DNA of 64,000 nt. Origin: Bradyrhizobium sp. 1. GTDB lineage: Bacteria > Pseudomonadota > Alphaproteobacteria > Rhizobiales > Xanthobacteraceae. A program made the position numbers and the translations under genes. The stretch spans positions 431,524 to 495,523 of the forward strand of contig NZ_JADPJH010000018.1 of NCBI RefSeq assembly GCF_023073315.1, read 5' to 3'. Each line of letters begins with the position of its first letter. The stretch's first letter is position 1. The notes under the pieces are model-generated. The model worked only from the letters and a program-made list of their open reading frames with translations, was not told where the DNA came from and did no database searches. This document shows positions 57,264 through 64,000 of this stretch, piece after piece.

Positions 57264-57566
57264 TCACTGCCAGAGCTGGCTCTCCGCGACGCGGTTGATG
57301 TCTTGGAGACGCCGGCTGGCGTCGGCGTTCCGGTCGATGCTCGCCACCAGCGTCAGCAGGCGCTGATAGGCGGCATCGGCGATCTCGACCGGCAGCGGGG
57401 CCTCGTCAAAGGCCTCGACATAGCTGCCGACGAGACCGCTGAGCAGGCGGCACAGACCGCGCTGGGCGGGATCGTCCCGGCCGAGCGTATCGAGCTTTTG
57501 CTGGAATGTCCGGAAGGTGCGCAGACCGTGGTGCTGTTGCGAAAGCCACGCGTGCAGGTCGTTCAT
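57264..57566 (-). CDS. Small protein of unknown function (copy A of a duplicated gene)
   Basis: 100 residues, ATG with GAAGGAG upstream. It is mostly helical (YVEAFDEAPLPVEIADAAYQ, RLLTLVASIDRNADASRRL). A second, diverged copy begins at 63834 and runs off the right edge with almost the same C-terminal 55 residues, so the gene belongs to a duplicated locus bracketing a 6.3-kb segment. Function unknown. Confidence 0.8.
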   Translation of the reverse strand: MNDLHAWLSQQHHGLRTFRTFQQKLDTLGRDDPAQRGLCRLLSGLVGSYVEAFDEAPLPVEIADAAYQRLLTLVASIDRNADASRRLQDINRVAESQLWQ

Positions 57567-57662
57567 GTGAGCTCCTTCGAGTTACGGAAGAAGCTGCCGG
57601 TTTATACAGGAGGGATATGACGATTGCCAGTGGAGGGGGAAGACCAGGTTCGTTGATCCAGT

Positions 57663-57760
57663 CCGCCTTCGCCAAGGCTTCGGCGGGACAGCCTTCGCCG
57701 CTTCGATGGTGCCGTGCCTGGCTCGCCCAGCCGTAGCTGCGAAGCAGCGAAGGCTGGTGC
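57663..57760. repeat. Palindromic repeat block (CGCCTTCGCC...)
   Basis: CGCCTTCGCCAAGGCTTCGGCG forms a hairpin, and GCCTTCGCCGCTTCG further on pairs imperfectly with CGAAGCAGCGAAGGC at 57740-57754. The element is typical of dispersed intergenic repeats in this group. Confidence 0.65.
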
Positions 57761-57936
57761 CCCTGGCCGATAATTGCCTAGAGCCATAACCATTTGAATT
57801 TAAGCCCACTTTTATCGTCGATTGCTGCCGATACCAGCACAAATACCAGCAGGATGACGCGCGGTACTCGTCGATAAAAATAGAACAGCAGGCTTCCGGC
57901 AGCGGGGACGCCTATGCCGTTCCGGACCCCACAATT

Positions 57937-57961
57937 TGCCCCGACCGGGATCGAACCCGGC
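57937..57961 (-). other. tRNA 3'-end-like remnant
   Basis: Read on the minus strand, GCCGGGTTCGATCCCGGTCGGGGCA resembles a T-arm plus the 3' strand of an acceptor stem. No matching D-arm, anticodon arm or 5' acceptor strand is found in the adjoining 70 bases, and the T-arm stem pairs poorly with the standard 7-base loop, so it is not an intact tRNA. Such 3' ends are left by site-specific integration. Confidence 0.4.
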
Positions 57962-58239
57962 TCAGACTCGAAATCTTTGGAGGAGGCAGGCGAGCGCTTC
58001 CTCAGCAGCTTTCAGTCCTCTTCGAAGCGGAGTGATTGAAGATCGTGGGTTTGCGGGCGGCGGACATCAATATGCCCGATCAGAACGCCGTTTCGAACTG
58101 AACGCGAGAACGCGATCGTCCTCTTACGTGAGGGCATAGACGCTCGCATGGGCATCGACGCGGACAGAATCCAGAAATCAACGGTCAGTTGATCGTCGGC
58201 CGCAGCGCCAAGGAGGTCGTGCGGTCTGATGGCGTAAAC

Positions 58240-58329
58240 GCTCCGACGAGTCTTTGTCAGGAAACGACGTGCGGCTGTCCTGATCCAGAGCATGCTGTTT
58301 CTTGTCCAAAACAAGCCCTGTTGCGAAAT
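58240..58329 (+). repeat. 90-bp dispersed repeat, copy 1 (upstream of the MDR oxidoreductase)
   Basis: Shares with 61848-61939 the left end GCTCCGA, an 18-base identical core TTTGTCAGGAAACGACGT, the segment GCTGTCCTGATCCA and the right end CTGTTGC-AAAT, all at nearly equal spacing. It ends 70 bases before the oxidoreductase ATG, so it may hold a promoter or operator; the CTGTTGC end also resembles some IS termini. It contains a small dyad (CTTGTccaaaACAAG). Confidence 0.8.
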
Positions 58330-58399
58330 TGGGGTCAGAACCATCCAAAAGCGACGACAGTGGCCCCTAGTCATGGCGAGCTGAAAAGGAGCAGGTGAG

Positions 58400-59389
58400 A
58401 TGACCCCCGACATCTTCATTCCTCACGCCAGTCAGACGCAAACTCTTTCAACAATGATGGCTTGGCGAGTTCACGAGTTCGGGCCACCAGAGATTATGAA
58501 GTTCGAGCGCATCCCGCGGGTCGCGCCCGGTCCTGGCGAGGTCCTAGTCGAAGTCAAAGCCGCCGGGGTCGGACCATGGGACAGCTGGATCAGAGCTGGC
58601 AAGAGCGCTTTGCCGCAACCGCTACCGCTTACTCTCGGTTCGGACCTGTCCGGTGAAATCGTTGCTGTGGGCCCTGACGTTGACCAGCTACGAGTGGGAG
58701 ATCAGGTCTACGGTGTCACGAACCCGCGGTTTGTCGGGGCCTATGCCGAGTACGCTGTGGCTTCCGCAGGGATGGTTTCGACCAAGCCAACCTCGCTCAC
58801 CCACGTTGAAGCCGCCTCGGTTCCTGTCGTTGCCGTCACCGCATGGCAGGCATTGTTCGATCACGCCCAACTCAAGGCTGGTCAAACGGTCGTCATTCAC
58901 GGCGCGGCCGGCAACGTTGGATCCTATGCGGTTCAACTGGCCCGTGAGGCGGGTGTGCAAACCATCGCGACGGTGTCGACAGGCGATATTTCTGTGGTGC
59001 GCGATCTCGGCGGAAACCGTGTTGTCGATTACCGGACCCAGCGCTTTGAGGAAGAAGTACGGGACACGGACGCTGTCATTGATCTGGTCGGCGGCGAAAC
59101 CCAAATTCGCTCGTTCCAGGTCCTTCGTCGCGGCGGCAAGCTGGTCTCCGCAGTCTCCCGCCCGGATCAGGATCTTGCAAACCGTCATGGCGTCGAAGCC
59201 ACCTTCTTTCTGGTCAACGTCACGACCCAGTATCTGGCGCGAATTGCTCGCCTCCTCAAGGACGGAAAACTACGAACAAACGTCGGGGCAGCCCTCCCCC
59301 TCGCGGATGCGCGCGAGGCTCATTTGATGTTGGAACGCGTGCTGCCTCAGCCGAAAGGAAAAATCGTGCTCGCCGTCGGAGCAAGTTAA
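58400..59389 (+). CDS. Zinc-independent MDR oxidoreductase (quinone-reductase-like)
   Basis: 329 residues, ATG with AAAAGGAG upstream. Features: VLVEVKAAGVGPWDSWIRAG near the start, the nucleotide-binding glycine motif VVIHGAAGNVGSYAVQLARE and LPLADAREAHLMLERVLPQP at the end. It lacks the cysteine cluster and catalytic zinc ligands of true alcohol dehydrogenases, fitting NADPH:quinone reductase-like enzymes. It is the first gene of the accessory cassette and is followed 75 bases later by the first HD gene. Substrate unknown. Confidence 0.9.
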   Translation: MTPDIFIPHASQTQTLSTMMAWRVHEFGPPEIMKFERIPRVAPGPGEVLVEVKAAGVGPWDSWIRAGKSALPQPLPLTLGSDLSGEIVAVGPDVDQLRVGDQVYGVTNPRFVGAYAEYAVASAGMVSTKPTSLTHVEAASVPVVAVTAWQALFDHAQLKAGQTVVIHGAAGNVGSYAVQLAREAGVQTIATVSTGDISVVRDLGGNRVVDYRTQRFEEEVRDTDAVIDLVGGETQIRSFQVLRRGGKLVSAVSRPDQDLANRHGVEATFFLVNVTTQYLARIARLLKDGKLRTNVGAALPLADAREAHLMLERVLPQPKGKIVLAVGAS

Positions 59390-59464
59390 TCAGCGCCCAT
59401 TTCGTCGTTGCGCTCGCGCGCAACACGCAGCCAAGCCCACACTAACTCTTGAAAGGACGCAACA

Positions 59465-60118
59465 ATGACAACCCCAAATCTCGCCCAGGCTCTCGTCGTT
59501 CCCGATTCATTGCTCGCGAAAGAGGCGACAGACGTCCTGCGCGAGCATTCCACCGATCTGCTGTTTAATCACTCGGTCCGAGTTTACCTGTTCGCTGCCG
59601 AGCAGGGTCGTCAGAGAAATCTGCGCTTCGACCGTGAGCTCCTTTACGTCGCTGCCGCATTTCACGATCTCGGCCTGATCAAGGAGTTCTCGAGCCCAGA
59701 CGAGCGCTTCGAGGTCGATGGGGCAAATGCCGCTAGACAGTTTCTTAACACCCACAACATCGCTGAAGATCAGGTACAGACTGTCTGGGAAGCAATTGCG
59801 CTGCATACCACCCCCGGCATCCCGAAGCATATGGGGCCCGAAGTGGCGCTCCTGAACTCCGGTGTGCTCCTCGATGTCATCGGCGTGGGGTTCGATCAGT
59901 TTCCAGCGGAAGTCCGCGAGGAAATCGTGGCGAAGTACCCGCGCATCAATTTCAAAGAAGGCTTCATTCAGGAGTATTTCGCCGGCTTTGCGCACAAGCC
60001 GGCGACGACGTATGGCACTGTCAACGCCGCCGTCTGCGAGCGTTTCATACCGGGATTCAAAAGCCCCAATGCCTGCGACTTGATCGCTGCTTCGCCCTTC
60101 CCGGATTCCGTAGCTTGA
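59465..60118 (+). CDS. HD-domain protein, cyanamide-hydratase-like (paralog 1)
   Basis: 217 residues, AAAGGA upstream. Metal-binding positions of the HD fold are His36 (HSVRVYLFAA), His67-Asp68 (AAFHDLGLI) and His114 (IALHTTPGIP). Together with FEVDGANAARQFL these resemble DDI2-type cyanamide hydratases rather than nucleotide phosphohydrolases. It is related throughout to the protein at 61984. By family it would be a zinc or iron hydratase/hydrolase; the substrate is inferred only. It belongs to the cassette between 58.4 and 62.6 kb. Confidence 0.85.
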   Translation: MTTPNLAQALVVPDSLLAKEATDVLREHSTDLLFNHSVRVYLFAAEQGRQRNLRFDRELLYVAAAFHDLGLIKEFSSPDERFEVDGANAARQFLNTHNIAEDQVQTVWEAIALHTTPGIPKHMGPEVALLNSGVLLDVIGVGFDQFPAEVREEIVAKYPRINFKEGFIQEYFAGFAHKPATTYGTVNAAVCERFIPGFKSPNACDLIAASPFPDSVA

Positions 60119-60141
60119 GTGGCATCGTCAGGAGAATAGCG

Positions 60142-60633
60142 ATGATGAAGGGATTCGCTTATGGAACTGGTGCTCTGTCGCTTTCTTACGGGACGATAGC
60201 AAATGCACTGGGGAGAGTAACGCGAGCCGCAGTCCTCCCGCTGATAGCAGCAGCGGTTGCCCTGGGAGCTTCGCTGGCGATCGCGCAGGACCGGGAGCAG
60301 GTGAAAGTCGCCTTCGCGCACGCACTGCCGAATGTCGAAGGAAAGAAGATGGTTGCCGCGACGGTGACTTATCCTCCCGGAGCCAAATCGCTCGCTCATC
60401 ACCACGCAGCGTCGGCATTTATCTACGCTTATGTGCTGTCCGGGGCCATCCGCAGTCAAGTGGGCGACGTACCCGCGAAGATCTATCACGCAGGCGAAAG
60501 CTTTTACGAAATGCCCGGTTCACATCACAGGGTCAGTGAGAACGCGAGCGACGAGGAGCCCGCCAGCTTACTGGCGATCTTCGTCGTCGATTCCAAGGAC
60601 GAGCCTTTGACCACGCCAGACAAGGGGCCGTGA
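60142..60633 (+). CDS. Exported cupin-domain protein
   Basis: 163 residues from ATG 60142 (GGAG seven bases upstream); the frame open from 60115 overlaps the HD stop. A long N-terminal stretch ends in a signal helix (AAVLPLIAAAVALGASLAIA). The single cupin has SLAHHHAASAFIYAYVLSG and YHAGESFYEMPGSHHRVSE, giving three metal-binding His, but the usual Glu after HxH is not obvious. It is a periplasmic or anchored beta-barrel that could bind metal and a small organic ligand. Probably co-transcribed with the HD gene. Confidence 0.82.
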   Translation: MMKGFAYGTGALSLSYGTIANALGRVTRAAVLPLIAAAVALGASLAIAQDREQVKVAFAHALPNVEGKKMVAATVTYPPGAKSLAHHHAASAFIYAYVLSGAIRSQVGDVPAKIYHAGESFYEMPGSHHRVSENASDEEPASLLAIFVVDSKDEPLTTPDKGP

Positions 60634-60825
60634 TCACGAAAATTGCGCGACGAGCTCGCCTGTGGCCGTGATCCTCAATTGAGGAGCTGCAGGGGCTACT
60701 GGTTGGCGGCTGCGCCAGCGGACCAACCGGTAGACGTTTCGTTGTTGCTTCGCTGGTCCCGCCAAGCCTTTTGCAGTCTCCGGAACTAGTTGCATAATGG
60801 GGCGCTAGACTGGAGAGGCAAAGAG

Positions 60826-61800
60826 GTGCCGGTACAAGCTGTCGCAATCGTCGTCTGTGAGGGGGTCCAGGCGCTAGACGTGGCTGGGCCGATGGATGTG
60901 TTCAGCGAGGCGAACACGTTTCTCGGCAGTGCGGATCGCTACGAAGCCGTATTGGTTGCTGCGCACCGTAATCCGCTGCGCGCATCGAACGGCATCCGCA
61001 TGGTCGCCGACCTGACCTTTGAAGAGGCGGCGGGCGGCTTCGACATCGTTCTGGTAGCCGGCACTCCGACGCCACCGGAAGCGGAACCCGAACCGTGCCT
61101 GCTTCAATGGGTGAAGGAGCTGCCGTGGCGCTCGAGCCTTTATGGATCGATCTGCACAGGGGCTTTTGTGCTCGGCTATGCCGGCCTGCTCGATGATCGG
61201 CGAGTGACGACGCATTGGCAGGATGCACAGGCGCTGGCGGCGAGATTCCCGAAGGCAAGAGTCGAACCGGATTTGATCTATGTGCGCGATGGACGATTGA
61301 TCACTGCGGCCGGTGTGACGGCGGGGATAGATCTGGGCCTCGCGCTCGTCGGGCAGCGGCACGGCGCGGAAACGGCGCTCAAGGTCGCCAAGCGGTTGGT
61401 CGTGGTTGCCCAGCGCCAGGGCGGACAGTCGCAGTTCAGTCCCTATCTCACGGCACCTGCCGATCCTGAATTGCCCATCGCACGCATCCAGGACCATGTC
61501 ATGGCCAACATTGGGGATCGCCACACGTTGGAGTCGCTTGCCGCTGTCGTCGGCATGAGCCCCCGGAATCTGGCCCGGCATTTCGGGCAGGTGACCGGGA
61601 CCACACCGCACGAATTCATCGAGCGCGCCCGCGTTGATACTGCGCGCATGATGCTGGAAGCAAGCGACCGACCGCTGAAGGCTATTGCCTTCGATTGCGG
61701 CTTCGGATCGGCGGATCGGATGAGGATTGTCTTCAGCACTCGTCTGGGTGTGACTCCCGTCCAATATCGCGCCAGCTTCCGGCGAGCAGAACCGGAATAG
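60826..61800 (+). CDS. GlxA-type regulator (DJ-1/PfpI-like sensory domain plus AraC HTH)
   Basis: 324 residues from GTG 60826, with GGAGAGG upstream. The N-terminal domain is DJ-1/PfpI-like: VAIVVCEGVQALDVAGPMDV, DIVLVAGTPTPPEAEPE and the elbow SICTGAFVLGYAGLLDDRRV. The C-terminal half has two AraC-type HTHs (HTLESLAAVVGMSPRNLARH; RPLKAIAFDCGFGSADRMRI). Such regulators control nearby catabolic genes in response to amines or nitriles-like compounds; here it sits between the two HD genes and is the natural candidate to regulate them. Confidence 0.9.
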   Translation: MPVQAVAIVVCEGVQALDVAGPMDVFSEANTFLGSADRYEAVLVAAHRNPLRASNGIRMVADLTFEEAAGGFDIVLVAGTPTPPEAEPEPCLLQWVKELPWRSSLYGSICTGAFVLGYAGLLDDRRVTTHWQDAQALAARFPKARVEPDLIYVRDGRLITAAGVTAGIDLGLALVGQRHGAETALKVAKRLVVVAQRQGGQSQFSPYLTAPADPELPIARIQDHVMANIGDRHTLESLAAVVGMSPRNLARHFGQVTGTTPHEFIERARVDTARMMLEASDRPLKAIAFDCGFGSADRMRIVFSTRLGVTPVQYRASFRRAEPE

Positions 61801-61847
61801 TTCGCGAGCTATCCGAGCACGAACTGCGGGCTCCTACCGTCCTGAAG

Positions 61848-61939
61848 GCTCCGAGCGGCCCTTTGTCAGGAAACGACGTACCGCTGTCCTGATCCATAGC
61901 GACCCGCTCGTTGTCCGGCGCCGGGCTCTGTTGCCAAAT
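61848..61939 (+). repeat. 90-bp dispersed repeat, copy 2 (upstream of the second HD gene)
   Basis: Matches 58240-58329 from GCTCCGA through TTTGTCAGGAAACGACGT to CTGTTGCCAAAT. It ends 44 bases before the ATG of the second HD gene, the same arrangement as copy 1, with a divergent middle (GACCCGCTCGTTGTCCGGCG). Confidence 0.8.
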
Positions 61940-61983
61940 ACCGACAAGCAAGCAGCTTACTACTCACCCTAGGAGATTGCTCC

Positions 61984-62625
61984 ATGTCCGAGATCATTGC
62001 CGGCATCCGCGTACCCGACAGCGCCATCGCGCGCGCAGCCACGCAGCTCGTGCGCGATACGGAAGACGACCTGCTCTATAAGCACAGTCGCCGTGTCTTC
62101 CTGTGGGGCGCGCTCACGGGCGAGCGCCGCGAGCTGAAATACGACCCGGAGCTGCTTTACCTCGGCGCCATGTTCCACGACATGGGCCTCACCGAGAAAT
62201 ATTCGAGCCCCGATCTGCGCTTCGAGGTAGACGGCGCCAATGCCGCCCGCAAATTCATGAAAACCTACGGCGTGCCCGAGCGTGACATCGAGGACGTCTG
62301 GACTGCCATCGCGCTCCACACCACGCCCGGAATCCCCGAGCATATGCGCCCGACCATCGCGCTGGTGACCGCCGGTGTGGAGATGGACGTGCTCGGCATC
62401 GCCTATCACGATTTCACGCATGAACAGCGCGACCATGTCTGCCTTCATCATCCGCGGGAGACAAATTTCAAGGAGAACATCATCGATCACTTCGCCAACG
62501 GAATTATCAAGAAGCCGCTGACGACGTTCGGAAATGTGAAGGCCGATGTCCTGGCGCTGAAGGACATGAACCATGTCCGTCAGAACTTCTGCTCGATCAT
62601 CCTTGGCTCGGCCTGGCCGAACTGA
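61984..62625 (+). CDS. HD-domain protein, cyanamide-hydratase-like (paralog 2)
   Basis: 213 residues, TAGGAG upstream. HD-fold metal ligands are His34 (KHSRRVFLWG), His65-Asp66 (GAMFHDMGLT) and His112 (AIALHTTPGIP), with FEVDGANAARKFM shared with paralog 1. Both lie in one cassette with a GlxA-type regulator and both have the same neighbouring repeat family. Divergence between the two is spread along the whole length, so they are old paralogs and not a recent copy. Hydratase activity is inferred. Confidence 0.88.
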   Translation: MSEIIAGIRVPDSAIARAATQLVRDTEDDLLYKHSRRVFLWGALTGERRELKYDPELLYLGAMFHDMGLTEKYSSPDLRFEVDGANAARKFMKTYGVPERDIEDVWTAIALHTTPGIPEHMRPTIALVTAGVEMDVLGIAYHDFTHEQRDHVCLHHPRETNFKENIIDHFANGIIKKPLTTFGNVKADVLALKDMNHVRQNFCSIILGSAWPN

Positions 62626-62827
62626 CCCCTCGTTGCCGCGCGTCAAGGAAGCTGAGACCGTGCGAGGATGTCCGCTCCTGAAGAAGCCGCAATCGCGGGG
62701 TGAGCGGTGTGTCGTTGCGCAGAGCCCTATCGACGGGATCTTGGCCGGCCTGCTGTCGAGTCCTGGCGAGTTGCAGGCCCTTGGAGCTGCGTGAGCCAAT
62801 CCGAGATATCCAGACGGCGGTCACTAC

Positions 62828-62990
62828 TCAGGAATATCCGATCCGAATTTCATCGGTCAGTAACGGGCGACCAAATCCAGAGGCCTCCGTTTTGCAGTCG
62901 GATCACCACGCTACGAGTTGGATATGGAAAGCCGTAAAAGATGACAATGTCGCCCTCGATCATCCAGATGTTTTCGCCGATTGAAAACAG
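62828..62990 (-). pseudogene. DUF4336 protein remnant, frameshifted and truncated
   Basis: On the minus strand IGENIWMIEGDIVIFYGFPY, then PTRSVVIRLQNGGLWIWSPV, is the conserved N-terminus of DUF4336 proteins. After WSPV the frame runs into TGA, while the +1 frame continues LLTDEIRIGYS, which is the expected family sequence; a one-base shift is therefore likely. A stop lies just upstream and no start codon fits, and the remaining two thirds of the protein are absent. Confidence 0.6.
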
Positions 62991-63283
62991 TTAACTGTCC
63001 TCCAGCCGTGAGGTGATGCTTGCCCAGTTCGGGTGTTAGCTACACCAACATTAGATAAATGATCCGAATTACGGTGACAGTGCACTAAAATGGTTGCGAT
63101 AAGGGTGCTCGTCGTGGCGCCCGAGCGGAAAGAGGCGGATCTCTGGAATGTCATGTCCTGTAACCCTTCTTTGCTAGTGTGGCGAACACCGTCGATCGTG
63201 CGGCTAATGTCAAGAATCGTCTCCAAAAAGATTCCGATTGACCGAAATTCGGAAATGGCGTATATGATGCGCCATCCCGGCCC

Positions 63284-63760
63284 ATGGATAAGGGGCGTTT
63301 CGCGATCGTCACGATACGCGGGCGGGGTGGCGGTGGACGTGGAGTGCATCGGCGCGCAAGCAATCGCAGGGCGGGTTTGGCCCGTGAGCGGTTGAGCGGC
63401 GCGCGAACGACCGGTGCGGTCCGCGTACGGCAAAAGCGTGTCGTCCTGGCGCCCGGGGTCTGTGCGCCAAGTCTTGCGGTGACGTGGCGGCCCGACCGGG
63501 TCCGCGCGTCAGCCATCCGCAAGGCGACGGGGGCAATAGTGCAACGCTCCCCGGGGAGAGCACGTCATAAGCCGTCAACCCACTGCGCAGGGAAGGCCGG
63601 GATGTCCAGGCTGCCCTGTATGCCGCTGTGCAGCCTCTTGTAGCGCAACCTTCGCACAGTGGACCGCGGGTGCCAGCCGGCGCCCGGTCTTCCCTGCGCC
63701 CTTTCCAAGGAAGGGGCGTCAAGAGAAGCACACAGCTCGGGCGCCTTGCGCCGCGAGGCT
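63284..63760. repeat. Long dispersed-repeat-like element with strong secondary structure
   Basis: Begins ATAAGGGGCGTTTCGCGATC and ends after TCCCTGCGCCC and a short AAGGAAGGGGCG stretch. From memory, similar blocks of several hundred bases occur at many sites in Bradyrhizobium genomes, so this looks like a degenerate member; copy number cannot be seen here. It has no credible coding frame despite an open frame at 63284-63643. Confidence 0.5.
63585..63699. other. 17-bp helix enclosing a structured 81-base loop
   Basis: GCGCAGGGAAGGCCGGG (63585-63601) pairs with CCCGGTCTTCCCTGCGC (63683-63699) over all 17 positions, one of them G-U when read as plus-strand RNA. The enclosed region has further pairing (CTGTGC with GCACAG). 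The G-U position points to selection at RNA level. Confidence 0.7.
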
Positions 63761-63833
63761 ATATCCGCGTGTTTTACGGCTGTTTGAAAATTGAGTTGAG
63801 CCCGCTCGTCTTGCTGCTCACCGCCCTTGCCAC

Positions 63834-64000
63834 TCACCGCCAGAGTTCGCTCTCCGCCACGCGGTTGATGTCGGCGAGCCGGCGATTGGCGTCCGCGCTC
63901 GGGTCGATGCTCCCAACCAGCGTCAGCAGGCGCTGATAGGCGCCATCGGCGATTTCGACCGGCAGCGGGGCCTCGTCAAAGGCCTCGACATAGCTGCCGA
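63834..64000 (-). CDS. Copy B of the duplicated small gene (cut by right edge)
   Basis: The C-terminal 55 codons are in view on the minus strand, ending at TGA 63836-63834: GSYVEAFDEAPLPVEIADG, then AYQRLLTLVGSIDPSADANR and RLADINRVAESELWR. They differ from copy A (57264-57566) at only eight or so positions. The open frame implies an intact gene that starts to the right of the window. Confidence 0.85.
   Translation of the reverse strand, partial: GSYVEAFDEAPLPVEIADGAYQRLLTLVGSIDPSADANRRLADINRVAESELWR

Larger units (their letters stand above)
57567..58399. other. 833-base gap with repeats and relic sequences, no convincing gene
   Basis: Contains the palindromic block at 57663-57760, an AT-richer stretch with TACCAGCAcaaaTACCAGCA near 57833-57851, a tRNA-3'-like remnant at 57937-57961 and one member of a pair of roughly 90-bp repeats at 58240-58329. 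Open frames here do not resemble proteins and lack ribosome sites. The composition is patchy, as expected for a recombination junction. Confidence 0.7.
62626..63833. other. 1.2-kb gap: gene relic and structured repeat, no intact gene
   Basis: After the HD stop there are about 200 bases with no recognisable content, then a frameshifted DUF4336 remnant (62828-62990) and about 290 AT-richer bases (62991-63280) that could hold regulatory DNA. A long repeat-like element with a strong helix (63284-63760) ends just before copy B of the bracketing gene. Open frames inside are GC-driven. Confidence 0.7.

Noticed and set aside
57937..58010. A complete tRNA gene near the T-arm-like sequence
   Set aside because: No 5' acceptor strand, D-arm or anticodon arm could be fitted, and the T-arm pairs poorly; kept only as a remnant.
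58012..58419. 135-codon minus-strand frame in the junction region
   Set aside because: No ribosome site or domain, and it runs across the repeat and the start of the MDR gene.
63284..63643. 119-codon frame starting MDKGRFAIV
   Set aside because: Arg/Gly-rich translation of a repeat-like element; such frames are commonly annotated but lack support.

Overview
The window looks like chromosomal DNA from a Bradyrhizobium-type alphaproteobacterium (order Hyphomicrobiales). This rests on the high-GC coding style, an NdvA-type cyclic beta-glucan exporter, a DUF1013/TrcR gene, a TAXI-TRAP transporter with DUF1850 protein, many short secreted Gly/His/Tyr-rich proteins, and numerous intergenic palindromes of the kind scattered through Bradyrhizobium genomes. 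The organism assignment is inference from gene content, not from a marker RNA. No rRNA, intact tRNA, CRISPR array or intact transposase was seen.

Layout. 1-11.4 kb: a sensor kinase cut by the left edge, a nitrobindin-like protein, a RibD-C/DHFR-fold reductase, an amine oxidase, an isochorismatase-family hydrolase, a sensor kinase with a periplasmic-binding-type input domain, a TPR protein, an aldo/keto reductase, a PaaI-type thioesterase and a NUDIX CoA pyrophosphatase. 11.4-21 kb: secreted proteins of unknown role, the TAXI-TRAP uptake system (binding protein, fused permease, DUF1850), an SDR enzyme, a membrane protein and a CPA1 antiporter. 21-31.4 kb: two tandem TPR-LprI paralogs, propionyl-CoA synthetase, an OmpW-type porin, trcR divergent from ispH-thrB-rnhA, a peroxiredoxin and a DUF924 protein. 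31.4-42.4 kb: FadD, a D-Ala-D-Ala carboxypeptidase, NdvA, a HigBA toxin-antitoxin pair with a readable promoter and operator, an orphan NitT/TauT-type binding protein, a HisE-like protein, a YqaA/DedA-type membrane protein and aspartase. 42.5-47.3 kb: a lipid or nitro-compound cluster made of two nitronate-monooxygenase paralogs, a thioesterase, an acyl-CoA ligase and a 32-residue membrane peptide. 47.4-57.6 kb: secreted or anchored hypotheticals, a GMC oxidoreductase, a kinase-regulator pair, an AraC regulator and small proteins.

The last part (57.6-63.8 kb) is the most accessory-looking. It is bracketed by two copies of a small gene (57264-57566, and a second copy cut by the right edge). 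It carries a degraded tRNA-like 3' end, a pair of roughly 90-bp repeats, a quinone-reductase-like gene, two paralogous HD-domain (cyanamide-hydratase-like) genes, an exported cupin, a GlxA-type regulator, a frameshifted DUF4336 remnant and a long structured repeat with a 17-bp helix. A working hypothesis is a small regulated detoxification or catabolic cassette placed by recombination; this is not demonstrated.

Most long antisense open frames are GC-driven shadows and were left out.
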